From positions 1-57,797 of the forward strand of contig JAGBUB010000032.1 of the NCBI GenBank assembly GCA_017631035.1: a DNA stretch of 57,797 nucleotides. Direction: 5' to 3'. This DNA comes from Alistipes sp. Its GTDB lineage: Bacteria; Bacteroidota; Bacteroidia; Bacteroidales; Rikenellaceae. Both the position numbers and the translations under genes were made by a program. Shown one piece after another: positions 44,095 through 52,743 of this stretch; the stretch's first letter is position 1; the number at the start of each line of letters is the position of its first letter. Under the pieces are notes generated by a model. It was not told the origin of the DNA and ran no database searches. It worked only from the letters and a program-made list of their open reading frames with translations.

Positions 44095-45537
44095 TTACAG
44101 CTTAATAGGCTTATACTGTGGTACAAATGCCTTCATTGCCATCCAGCTGATGAGGTATGCCACGGCACAGAACGAGAAGGCAATCATATAACCTGCCTCG
44201 ATACCGGTGTAACCCATGAATGCCATATTGCTCTGCTCGGCAAAGTCGAACAGACGACCAGCGCCCAGCTGAATGCAGAACGAGCCCACGCCACCTGCCA
44301 TACCGCCAATACCTGTGATTGTTGCAATCATCGACTTGGGGAACATATCGCCCACGGTCGAGAAGATATTTGCCGACCACGACTGGTGAGCCGCCGCTGC
44401 AATACCGATAAATACGATGGGGAACCAGTATGAGTACTGCGACAGAGGCTGTGCCAAGAGTGCAAACAAGGGGAAGAATGCGAAGATAAGCATCGCGCGC
44501 ATACGACCCGCATAGGGGTTCATCTTGTATTTTTCGATGAAGATTGTAGGCAGATAACCACCTAATACCGAAATCATTACAATGAGATACAACACACCGA
44601 GTGCCAATTGGAACTCGAAGCTTGTAGATGACATTCCGCAGGCGTTCTTCAGGTACGATGGCATCCAGAACAGGTAGAACCACCACACGCCATCGGCAAT
44701 AGCCTTACCCGAAATAAAGGCCCACGTCTGACGATAGCCAAAGCACTGCCAGAGCGACACCTTGGGTGCGGCAGCCTTCTCGGCGGCATCCTTTGCGGCT
44801 GCGGCACGCTCCTCCTCGCTGTCGGAGTTGATGTACTCCAACTCGGCCGCATTCACTTTGGGGTTCTGATCAGGTTTCTTATACATAAACTGCCAGAAGC
44901 CCATCCACACAAATCCCAGCGCACCGATGATGATAAAGGCGGCCTCCCAGCCAAACTTTGCGGCAAGGGTGGGGATGGTGAAGGGGGCGAGCAGTGCGCC
45001 CACTGTTGTTCCAGCATTGAAGATACTTGTTGCGTAGGCACGATCCTTCTTGGGGAAGTATTCGGCTGTGGCCTTGATAGCAGCAGGGAAGTTACCAGCC
45101 TCACCGATGGCCAATACGCATCGGGCCATAATGAAGAGCGTGAGCGAGATGTGGGCTATGCGAGCCACCAAGTCGACATTGCCGATGGCCGAGCGCAGAG
45201 CCTCCGCGTCGGGGAGTCCTACGGCCCACTCGGTAGCCACACCGCACAAGGCGTGTACGCAGGCTCCGATCGACCAGATGAAGATACTCCACATATAGCC
45301 CTTCTTGGTGTCCAGCTTATCGACTATGCGACCCGCAAAGAGCATACCGATGGCGTAGACCAGCGAGAAGATACCCGTAACGAGTCCGTAGTGGGCGTTT
45401 GTCCAGTGAAATTCGGGGCGAATGAAATCCTCCCAGGTCAGCGACAGCACCTGACGGTCGAGGTAGTTAATGGTCGTTGCGAAGAAGAGCAGCGAGCATA
45501 TAACCCAACGATAGGAGGTAGGTTTGTTCTGGTTCAT
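44095..45537 (-). CDS. MFS hexuronate transporter (ExuT-like)
   Basis: 480 residues, 12 membrane helices. The INYLDRQVLSL motif in helix 1, the RCVLAIGEAGNFPAAIKATAEYF segment and NAGTTVGALLAP are typical of the anion:cation symporter branch that includes ExuT and GudP. Likely imports glucuronate or galacturonate. The central loop (about 225-260) is unusually Ala/Glu/Lys-rich. Last gene of kdgK-eda-MFS. Confidence 0.88.
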   Translation of the reverse strand: MNQNKPTSYRWVICSLLFFATTINYLDRQVLSLTWEDFIRPEFHWTNAHYGLVTGIFSLVYAIGMLFAGRIVDKLDTKKGYMWSIFIWSIGACVHALCGVATEWAVGLPDAEALRSAIGNVDLVARIAHISLTLFIMARCVLAIGEAGNFPAAIKATAEYFPKKDRAYATSIFNAGTTVGALLAPFTIPTLAAKFGWEAAFIIIGALGFVWMGFWQFMYKKPDQNPKVNAAELEYINSDSEEERAAAAKDAAEKAAAPKVSLWQCFGYRQTWAFISGKAIADGVWWFYLFWMPSYLKNACGMSSTSFEFQLALGVLYLIVMISVLGGYLPTIFIEKYKMNPYAGRMRAMLIFAFFPLFALLAQPLSQYSYWFPIVFIGIAAAAHQSWSANIFSTVGDMFPKSMIATITGIGGMAGGVGSFCIQLGAGRLFDFAEQSNMAFMGYTGIEAGYMIAFSFCAVAYLISWMAMKAFVPQYKPIKL

Positions 45538-45555
45538 ATTCGTAGGTTTAAGTTG

Positions 45556-46230
45556 TTACTTCTTTCTAGCTTCTGCAATGATGTCGAGCGCTGCGCGACA
45601 CTTTTCTGCAATGGCGCTCCAGTTGCCTGCTGCGATATCATCTTTGGGGAAGAGCTTCGAGCCCATGCCCACCACGGTAACACCCGCCTTGAACCAAGCT
45701 GTGAGGTTGTCACGCTCGGGCTCCACGGCTCCCGTAGCCATAATCATCGACCACGGCATAGGCGCCAGCACATTCTTCACGAACGACGGTCCACCTACGT
45801 TGCCTGCGGGGAATATCTTCACCAAATCGCAGCCGGCCTCCTGCGCCTGACCTATTTCAGTCACCGATCCACAGCCGGGAGTGTAGGGCACACAGCGGCG
45901 GTTGCAGAGCTTGGCCACCTCGGCATTGAACATAGGGCCTACCACGAAGTTGGCACCCAGTTGAATGAAGAGTGCAGCCGTGGGGGCATCCACTACGCTA
46001 CCTACACCGAGAATTAGCTCGGGGCACTCTGTCTTTACCCAACGGCTCAGCGCGCCAAATGTCTCGTGGGCAAAGTCACCACGGTTGGTAAACTCGAAGG
46101 CGCGAACGCCACCCTCGTAGCAAGCCTTGATGACCTGCTTCGATATCTCAACATCGGCATTGTAGAACACGGGCACCATACCGGTGCTCATCATTGCCTG
46201 AAAAACCTCTATCTTTGAAAATCTCGCCAT
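45556..46230 (-). CDS. eda: 2-dehydro-3-deoxy-phosphogluconate aldolase
   Basis: 224-residue class I aldolase that splits KDPG into pyruvate and glyceraldehyde-3-phosphate. Schiff-base Lys138 lies in [10 protein letters not shown]; the Glu motif (FEFTNRG) and [10 protein letters not shown] are present. It is 18 nt upstream of the transporter gene and 26 nt after kdgK. Confidence 0.93.
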   Translation of the reverse strand: MARFSKIEVFQAMMSTGMVPVFYNADVEISKQVIKACYEGGVRAFEFTNRGDFAHETFGALSRWVKTECPELILGVGSVVDAPTAALFIQLGANFVVGPMFNAEVAKLCNRRCVPYTPGCGSVTEIGQAQEAGCDLVKIFPAGNVGGPSFVKNVLAPMPWSMIMATGAVEPERDNLTAWFKAGVTVVGMGSKLFPKDDIAAGNWSAIAEKCRAALDIIAEARKK

Positions 46231-46256
46231 ATCTTTGCTCTTTAATCTTTCATCTT

Positions 46257-47297
46257 TTATCTTGCCACACGTCCCGAGCCGTCGCCCTTCATCAGATTCT
46301 CTACCTCGGCTACGCTCACCAGGTTAAAGTCGCCATAGATAGTGTGCTTGAGGGCCGAAGCAGCAACGGCAAAGCGCAGGGCGCGGTCGTCGTCGCCCTT
46401 GTACTCACGAAGGCCGTAAATAAGGCCACCCATAAATGAGTCGCCACCGCCCACGCGGTCAACGATATGTGTGATATCGTAGCGGGGTGATGAGTAGAGT
46501 TTTTCGCCATCGAACAGCACGCCACCCCAAGTGTTGTGGTTAGCGTTGATTGAGCCACGCAGGGTGATGATAATCTTCTTCGCACGCGGGAAACGCTGCA
46601 TCATCTGACGGCATACACTCTCGAAGGCCACCTGCTCGACCTGACCTCCCGTAGCGGCAGCGTCGAAGCCCTCGGGCTTGATGCCGAATACTCGCTCGGC
46701 GTCCTCCTCGTTGCCAAGAATCACATCGCAACACTCCACCAGCGAGGGCATAACCTCCGAGGCGGTCTTGCCATATTTCCAGAGATTCTTGCGGAAGTTA
46801 ATGTCGCACGATACCGTCACGCCCAAGCGGTTTGCCGCACGGCACGCCTCCAGGCATACCTCGGCAGCCGAGGCGCTGATGGCGGGTGTGATGCCTGTGA
46901 AGTGGAACCAGTCGGCACCCTCCAGAGCCTTGTCCCAATCGATCATTCCGGGCTCGATTGTCGATATTGAAGAGTGCGCACGATCGTAGACCACCTTGCT
47001 CGGACGAGCTACCGCACCAGTCTCGAGGAAGTAGATGCCGAGGCGCTCGCCTCCATATATGATTTGCGATGTGCCAACGCCATAGCGACGCAGCTCACCT
47101 ACGCACGCAGCTGCGATATCGTTCTGTGGCAGGCGTGTGATGAAGTCCACCTCTACGCCATAGTTGGCCAACGATACGGCCACGTTTGCCTCGCCACCAC
47201 CGAATGTGGCCGAGAGCATATTGCTTTGCTGAAAACGCAGGTTGTCGGGTGTTGCCAGACGCAACATAATCTCACCAAATGTAACAACTTTACTCAT
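46257..47297 (-). CDS. kdgK: 2-dehydro-3-deoxygluconokinase
   Basis: 346 residues starting [14 protein letters not shown] (the frame begins two codons earlier, MNMSK). PfkB family: [12 protein letters not shown], and [13 protein letters not shown] with the catalytic Asp. Phosphorylates 2-keto-3-deoxygluconate to KDPG, feeding Eda. A TAACTTTG box at 47301-47308 nearly touches the start codon; if used, the mRNA would be almost leaderless. Confidence 0.92.
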   Translation of the reverse strand: MSKVVTFGEIMLRLATPDNLRFQQSNMLSATFGGGEANVAVSLANYGVEVDFITRLPQNDIAAACVGELRRYGVGTSQIIYGGERLGIYFLETGAVARPSKVVYDRAHSSISTIEPGMIDWDKALEGADWFHFTGITPAISASAAEVCLEACRAANRLGVTVSCDINFRKNLWKYGKTASEVMPSLVECCDVILGNEEDAERVFGIKPEGFDAAATGGQVEQVAFESVCRQMMQRFPRAKKIIITLRGSINANHNTWGGVLFDGEKLYSSPRYDITHIVDRVGGGDSFMGGLIYGLREYKGDDDRALRFAVAASALKHTIYGDFNLVSVAEVENLMKGDGSGRVAR

Positions 47298-47383
47298 ATT
47301 CAAAGTTAATTTTTGTGTCGGTTTATAAACACTCTTACAAAACTAACAAAAAATGCAAGAAAACGAGCATATATCGAGAATAA

Positions 47384-47427
47384 AAAAAGCATAACAAAAG
47401 GCTTTTACAACTTTTGCTATGCTTTTT
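47384..47427 (-). terminator. Terminator of the glycosyltransferase-sigma pair
   Basis: 10-bp outer stem (AAAAAGCATA with TATGCTTTTT) plus inner CAAAAG/CTTTTG pairing; T-tract on the minus strand. One arm overlaps the sigma gene's stop codon (47417-47419). Confidence 0.82.
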
Positions 47428-47986
47428 CTCCCTCTCCCTCCAGAATAAGGTTGCACATTCGCTCGCGAGCACGGTGTATTTGAGTTTTGACGGTGCCCAT
47501 TGGCAGATGCAGCTTTTCGGCTATCTCGTCGTAGGTGTAATCCTCCAAAAAGCGCATCGTGAAGAGGCGGCGGTAGTGCTCGGGCAGGCAGTTTATGTAG
47601 TTCTCTATCTGTGTGCGTTGCTGTTGGCGAATCATACTCTCCTCGGGCGATGGGGTGCTGGCAATCGGGGCTGAGAACTTCTCGTCGATGGAGAGGTCGT
47701 CCTGACGGCGACGCTCGAAGTCGATGTGTGTGTTGCGGGCGATGGTGTATACCCACTGGCCAAAGGTGAACTCGGCCGAGTAGCGGTGCAGATTTACATA
47801 TACCTTGATGAAGGTCTCCTGCAACAAATCCTCGGTGTCCTCGGTTGAGGTCGAGCGTTGCAAAAACAGTCGACGTATGGCATCTGAGTATCGGTTGAAC
47901 AGATACTCGAAGGCCATATCATCACCCCCGAGCGAGAGCTCTACAAGGTGCTTGTCGTCGGCAATTATGTAATCGGCTATTTCCAC
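47417..47986 (-). CDS. ECF RNA polymerase sigma factor
   Basis: 189 residues: region 2 (DLLQETFIKVYVNLHRY, then FGQWVYTIARNTHIDFERRR) and region 4 (YTYDEIAEKLHLPMGTVKTQIHRARERM). No anti-sigma gene lies downstream. It starts 10 nt inside the end of the glycosyltransferase gene, an unusual partner. Confidence 0.93.
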   Translation of the reverse strand: MEIADYIIADDKHLVELSLGGDDMAFEYLFNRYSDAIRRLFLQRSTSTEDTEDLLQETFIKVYVNLHRYSAEFTFGQWVYTIARNTHIDFERRRQDDLSIDEKFSAPIASTPSPEESMIRQQQRTQIENYINCLPEHYRRLFTMRFLEDYTYDEIAEKLHLPMGTVKTQIHRARERMCNLILEGEGEKA

Positions 47987-49134
47987 GCTGTGCTATCCTT
48001 TTGCAACATTACTATGCGGGTGTATAACAGCATCAAGGGGTTAAAACAATCGAAGATAAAGTAGCGCAATGCAACTCCCTGCTCGCCAACTCGTTTGGCG
48101 ATGGAGCGGGCGCGGAGCACAACGGCAATATAGCGCACCAGAATCAGAAGCAGGGCCGCAGCCTTAAACTCCAGCGGCATAACGGCAATGGCTGTAAGCG
48201 CGCTCAGTGCAAAGAGTATCTGACTGCCGATCTCCCACTCGGCAGCGTTGCGGGCTGCGTGCGGGTAGAAACGGTATGCCTCGCCGTAGTGGTGCAGGTG
48301 TGAAATCCACCACTTCAGGCCGCCCCACTGATGCTCGATAACCCGGCCCTTGGGGATAAGCACTACGCTGGCGTTGTTGTCGTGGGCGATGCTCTGAATG
48401 AAGAGGTCGTTCTCGCCGATGGTCATATTGAGGTGTGTAAAACCCTTGACTCCGAAGTAGAGACTCTTGGTGAAGCCGATGTTGTGGCGTGAGCCACGAT
48501 AAGTCTTGCCCTGCACGGCGCGTGCGAGCCACCAGGTGGAGATTTGCATACGCGACATACGTATGAGGTAGTTCACCAGACCCGGAGTCTGCTCCACCGA
48601 TGTGTAGCCGAGTACAATCTCGCCACGCATAAAGGCCTTGCCCATCATCGCCAGCCACTGCTCTGAGGCAGGGACAGCGTCGGTTGTGGTGATGAGTATA
48701 TGCTCGTTGTGAGCCGACTTGATACCCACGTTGATGGCCATCTTTACAGAGATGGGGAAACGGGGGTTGTATTGTATTTTTGTAACCAGCAGATTGGGCC
48801 AGCGCAGACGCATATTCGAGAGCTCCTCGAAGAAGTCGTTGTCGCTGCCAACGTACACCACAACAATCTCATATGTAGCATTATAGCGCTGCGACATAAG
48901 CAGCGGAAGACGCTCGTCCATAAAGGTGTAATCCTCGGCAAAAAGAGGTACTACAACCGATACGGGAGGCTCTTCGTTGAGGCGCTTGCGACGACGCGAA
49001 TTGCGGAAATTTGCCACACGGCCATAGGCTACAATGTGGTAGTAGAGTTGCACAAAAAACAGCACCAAAATCGCTGCGGCCAAGGCCGTGCCCTGCCATC
49101 CGTAGTGCTGAATGATATAATCGAGGTATTGCAT
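47977..49134 (-). CDS. Membrane glycosyltransferase, family 2
   Basis: 385 residues from ATG 49134 (MQYLDYIIQHYGW); a TTG three codons earlier is rejected. One N-terminal membrane helix (about 15-35), a GT-A domain with VSVVVPLFAED, ITTTDAVPAS (DxD-like region) and ENDLFIQSIA, then three C-terminal membrane helices. Processive or membrane-tethered synthesis of a surface glycan is likely; the acceptor is unknown. It overlaps the sigma gene by 10 nt. Confidence 0.87.
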   Translation of the reverse strand: MQYLDYIIQHYGWQGTALAAAILVLFFVQLYYHIVAYGRVANFRNSRRRKRLNEEPPVSVVVPLFAEDYTFMDERLPLLMSQRYNATYEIVVVYVGSDNDFFEELSNMRLRWPNLLVTKIQYNPRFPISVKMAINVGIKSAHNEHILITTTDAVPASEQWLAMMGKAFMRGEIVLGYTSVEQTPGLVNYLIRMSRMQISTWWLARAVQGKTYRGSRHNIGFTKSLYFGVKGFTHLNMTIGENDLFIQSIAHDNNASVVLIPKGRVIEHQWGGLKWWISHLHHYGEAYRFYPHAARNAAEWEIGSQILFALSALTAIAVMPLEFKAAALLLILVRYIAVVLRARSIAKRVGEQGVALRYFIFDCFNPLMLLYTRIVMLQKDSTAWK

Positions 49135-49158
49135 AAATTTCAAAGTCTAAACAAAATA

Positions 49159-49166
49159 CAAAGATA
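49159..49166 (-). promoter_or_regulatory. Candidate -7 box for the glycosyltransferase-sigma pair
   Basis: Minus-strand TATCTTTG, 25 nt before the ATG at 49134. Confidence 0.5.
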
Positions 49167-49182
49167 CTAAATAAAATGCTAA

Positions 49183-49207
49183 ATTCATAATTCAAAATGC
49201 AAAATAG
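49183..49207. repeat. AAATTCAAAA-type AT-rich repeat, copy 3
   Basis: Reverse complement shares a 24-nt core with the unit at 42817-42840. Between the divergent glycosyltransferase and tgt genes. Confidence 0.75.
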
Positions 49208-49348
49208 AGGGTAAATAATCCTCTTTGTTGTGCCTTGTTTGCGACTTAAATTGCGGCAGATGTGCGGTGGGTCTGTGCTTATGCGGTTTGGTAGGCTGTG
49301 AAAAGTGTTTTTCCTGCACGAAAAATCTTATTTTTCACAGAAAAATAG

Positions 49349-49356
49349 TACCTTTG
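49349..49356 (+). promoter_or_regulatory. Candidate -7 box for tgt
   Basis: TACCTTTG, 18 nt before the tgt ATG; no clear -33 TTTG. Confidence 0.5.
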
Positions 49357-49374
49357 CTTGATTAATTATTGTTT

Positions 49375-50505
49375 ATGAAATTTACACTTCAACATACCGC
49401 TCCTGCGTCGAAGGCACGTGCAGGTCTTATCGAGACCGATCACGGCCCTATCCAGACGCCAATTTTTATGCCCGTAGGTACCGCTGCGGCAATGAAGGGA
49501 ATCTTTCATCGCGACGTGAAGGAGGATGCCCGTGCACAGATTATTCTGGCCAATACCTACCACCTCTACCTTCGTCCGGGTATGGATATCATTGAGAAGG
49601 CTGGCGGTGTGCACCGTTTCTCAACGTGGGACGGCCCGATGCTCACCGATAGTGGAGGCTTTCAGGTATTCTCGCTTGCCGACTGTCGCAAACTCAAGGA
49701 AGAGGGTTGCCACTTCCGCTCGCATATCGACGGCTCGAAGCATCTCTTCACACCCGAGAGTGTGATTGACACCGAGCGCACCATCGGAGCCGATATTATG
49801 ATGGCCTTCGACGAGTGCCCTCCGGGCGATGCCCCCAAGGAGTATGCCGCCAAGTCGCTGGCACTGACCGAGCGCTGGCTCGATCGTTGCTTTAATCGCT
49901 ATCATCAGACAAGCCCCAAGTGGGGTCACTATCAGTCGCTCTTCCCCATCGTGCAGGGTTGTTCGTATCCCGACCTGCGTGCCAAGGCAGCCGAGAATGT
50001 GCAGCAGTACGATGCCGACGGCTATGCCATCGGAGGTTTGGCCGTGGGTGAGCCTACCGATGTTATGTACTCGATGATTGAGGTGGTAAATGCCGTTCTG
50101 CCCGAGAATAAGCCCCGCTACCTTATGGGTGTGGGTACGCCTATCAACATTCTGGAGGCTATCGACCGCGGTGTGGATATGTTCGACTGTGTGATGCCTA
50201 CACGCAATGGCCGCAATGGTCAGATTTTTACCAGCGAGGGCACAATCAACCTTAGAAACAAGAAGTGGGAGGATGACTTCTCGCCGCTCGACCCCAATGG
50301 CGCAAGTTTCGTTGACAAACTCTATACGAAGGCCTATGTTCACCACTTGGTGGTATGCAAGGAGATGCTCGCAGCACAGATTGCCTCGCTGCATAACATT
50401 GCATTCTATCTGTGGCTGGTGGGTGAGGCTCGCAAGCATATCATTGCTGGTGACTACTCGCAGTGGAAGAGTATAATGGTCGAGAAATTGGGACGCCGCC
50501 TGTAG
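49375..50505 (+). CDS. tgt: tRNA-guanine transglycosylase
   Basis: 376 residues from ATG 49375 (MKFTLQHTAP). Exchanges G34 for preQ1 in queuosine tRNAs. TDSGGFQVFSL with the catalytic Asp and CVMPTRNGRNGQIF with the second Asp region are present; the zinc-binding Cys/His cluster is near VCKEMLAAQIASLHN. First gene of a tightly spaced plus-strand run. Confidence 0.96.
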   Translation: MKFTLQHTAPASKARAGLIETDHGPIQTPIFMPVGTAAAMKGIFHRDVKEDARAQIILANTYHLYLRPGMDIIEKAGGVHRFSTWDGPMLTDSGGFQVFSLADCRKLKEEGCHFRSHIDGSKHLFTPESVIDTERTIGADIMMAFDECPPGDAPKEYAAKSLALTERWLDRCFNRYHQTSPKWGHYQSLFPIVQGCSYPDLRAKAAENVQQYDADGYAIGGLAVGEPTDVMYSMIEVVNAVLPENKPRYLMGVGTPINILEAIDRGVDMFDCVMPTRNGRNGQIFTSEGTINLRNKKWEDDFSPLDPNGASFVDKLYTKAYVHHLVVCKEMLAAQIASLHNIAFYLWLVGEARKHIIAGDYSQWKSIMVEKLGRRL

Positions 50506-50542
50506 TGTGAGTGCCCTGAAGCATTTTGCAAAAAGATAAACG

Positions 50543-51655
50543 ATGAAGGAAAAATTGAAATTATCGTGGCCGGGATATAAAATTCTCGACCGTTACATAT
50601 TGGGCAAGTTCCTCGGAACCTACGCCTTCGCCATCGCTATGATTACGGTGATTCTGGTGGTCTTCGACTACGCCGAGCGTGTCGATAACTTCACCGAGTC
50701 GCACGCACCGTGGTCGGCCATTATCTTCGACTACTACATCAACTTTATTCCCGATTTCATCAACCAGTTCAGTGGCTTGTTCACCTTCATCTCGGTAATC
50801 TTCTTCACCTCGAAGATGGCCTACCAGACCGAGATTGTGGCTATGCTCTCGGGAGGAGTGAGTTTCCGTCGCCTGATGTGGCCCTATTTTCTGGGTGCGC
50901 TGGCCATTATGTTGCTTTCGCTCTCGCTTAATCTGTGGGTTATACCTCAGTCGCAGGTGGCCTGCGTTAAGTTCCGTCAGACCTACTTCAAGAAGTATAA
51001 AAACGAGCAATACGACCGCCACATATATCGCCAGATAGAACCTGGCGAGTTTGTCTATGTGCGAGGCTTCAACACCTCGAACAAAGCGGCATATCTTGCC
51101 ATCGAGCGTTTCGAAGGCACGGCCATTGCCGAGACTCTGGAGGCTTCCGACGTGTCGGTTGATCCCGAGACAGGTCGCTGGAAGGCTCAGCGCTACATCA
51201 TCCGTCGCACCGATGCCGAGGGTAAGGAGACATTCGAACAGTTGCGCGACCTGGATACGCTAATTAATCTCGACGTGAAGGAGCTCGGCCGTATCGAGCA
51301 GACAGTGTCGACGATGAAGATTGGCGAGTTGAACCGCTTCCTGGAGCAGCAACGTACCAAGGGCTCCGACTCGATTAACTTGATTGAGGTGGAGCGCCAT
51401 ACTCGCTATGCATACCCCTTTGCTACGTTTATCCTGACGCTTATCGGCGTGTCGCTCTCTTCGCGCAAGGTGCGTGGAGGTACGGGTCTGCATATCGGTA
51501 TAGGCATTATGCTCTGCTTCTCGTACATTATGCTCAACCGTCTGTTCGAGGAGTTTGCCAAGAGTGGAGGCCTGCCCGTAGGTTTGGCAGTGTGGCTCCC
51601 AAATATAATATTTACCATTGTAGCAATACATCTTTACCGAAAAGCACCTAAATAA
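50543..51655 (+). CDS. LptF/LptG family LPS-export permease
   Basis: 370 residues: six membrane helices, three at each end, flanking a periplasmic beta-jellyroll-like region (about 140-275). The start DRYILGKFLGTYAFAIAMIT is typical of YjgP/YjgQ proteins. Part of the LptB2FG transporter for lipopolysaccharide. Overlaps mqnE by 1 nt. Confidence 0.9.
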   Translation: MKEKLKLSWPGYKILDRYILGKFLGTYAFAIAMITVILVVFDYAERVDNFTESHAPWSAIIFDYYINFIPDFINQFSGLFTFISVIFFTSKMAYQTEIVAMLSGGVSFRRLMWPYFLGALAIMLLSLSLNLWVIPQSQVACVKFRQTYFKKYKNEQYDRHIYRQIEPGEFVYVRGFNTSNKAAYLAIERFEGTAIAETLEASDVSVDPETGRWKAQRYIIRRTDAEGKETFEQLRDLDTLINLDVKELGRIEQTVSTMKIGELNRFLEQQRTKGSDSINLIEVERHTRYAYPFATFILTLIGVSLSSRKVRGGTGLHIGIGIMLCFSYIMLNRLFEEFAKSGGLPVGLAVWLPNIIFTIVAIHLYRKAPK

Positions 51656-52731
51656 TGGAAAAGTGGGAAGAGATATTGACCCGTGTGGCCGAGGGCGAAC
51701 GCCTCACTTCAACCGATGCCTTGACTTTGTGGCAGGATGCCCCGTTGTGGCGTTTGGGCGAGGTGGCTGTTATGCGCAAGCGCGCGAAGAGTGGCGATAG
51801 GGTCTTCTATAATAAGAATTTTCATATCGAGCCGACCAACATATGCGTCTTTAATTGCAAGTTCTGCTCCTATCGTCGTCCCAGAGGCAGTGCCGAGGCG
51901 TGGGACTATACACTCGAGCAGATTGAGGATAAGGTACGCAGCTATGAGGGTAAGGGCGCTACCGAGATGCATATCGTGGGCGGTGTGCATCCCGACCACG
52001 ACCTCGATTTCTACTGCGAGCTCATCCGTCGTGTGAAGGCTATCCTGCCCACAGCAGCCGTGAAGGCCTATACAGCCATCGAGCTTTCGTATATGATTAA
52101 AAAGTCGGGCCTCACCACGGCCGAGGGTCTTAAGCGCCTTATCGAGGCGGGTATGGAGGCCATCCCTGGTGGTGGAGCCGAGATTTTCGACGAGGAGTTG
52201 CGCTCGCAGATATGCCCCGACAAGGGTTCTACGGCCGAGTGGTTCGAGGTGCATCGCACGGCTCACGAGTTGGGCCTTAAGACCAACGCTACGATGCTCT
52301 ATGGCCATATCGAAAAGGTGGAGCACCGCATCGATCACTTGATGCGTCTTCGCGAGTTGCAGGACGTAACGGGTGGCTTCAATGCATTCATCCCGCTGAA
52401 GTATCGTAACTTTGGCAACTCGATGTCCGAGATTGGCGAGGTGCCCATCGTCGATGACCTGCGTACGCTTGCTATGAGTCGCCTTATTTTGGACAATGTG
52501 CCCCACATCAAGGCCTATTGGGTGATGTATGGCAAGCAGACTACCGAGATGGCTCTCTCGTTTGGTGCCGACGACATTGATGGCACGATTGAGGACTCGA
52601 CCAAGATATACTCAATGGCGGGTGCTGCCGACCAGCGTCCTACGATGAGTGTCGATGAGATGCACGCGATGGTCGAGCGAGCTGGTTTCCGCGCCGTGGA
52701 GCGAGATACACACTATAACGAAATTGAGTAA
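51655..52731 (+). CDS. mqnE: Aminofutalosine synthase
   Basis: 358-residue radical SAM enzyme with CVFNCKFC (Cys64, Cys68, Cys71) in the family-typical NFHIEPTNIC context. Joins 3-[(1-carboxyvinyl)oxy]benzoate and SAM in the futalosine route to menaquinone. VKAYTAIEL and PGGGAEIFDEELRSQI point to MqnE rather than MqnC. No other futalosine gene is in the window. It lies between the LptF/G permease and a PASTA gene. Confidence 0.88.
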   Translation: MEKWEEILTRVAEGERLTSTDALTLWQDAPLWRLGEVAVMRKRAKSGDRVFYNKNFHIEPTNICVFNCKFCSYRRPRGSAEAWDYTLEQIEDKVRSYEGKGATEMHIVGGVHPDHDLDFYCELIRRVKAILPTAAVKAYTAIELSYMIKKSGLTTAEGLKRLIEAGMEAIPGGGAEIFDEELRSQICPDKGSTAEWFEVHRTAHELGLKTNATMLYGHIEKVEHRIDHLMRLRELQDVTGGFNAFIPLKYRNFGNSMSEIGEVPIVDDLRTLAMSRLILDNVPHIKAYWVMYGKQTTEMALSFGADDIDGTIEDSTKIYSMAGAADQRPTMSVDEMHAMVERAGFRAVERDTHYNEIE

Positions 52732-52743
52732 ACAAGATAACCT

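Noticed and set aside
45151-46017. 288-codon plus-strand frame across the MFS and eda genes
   Set aside because: Both minus-strand genes have clear families; the plus frame is a composition shadow.
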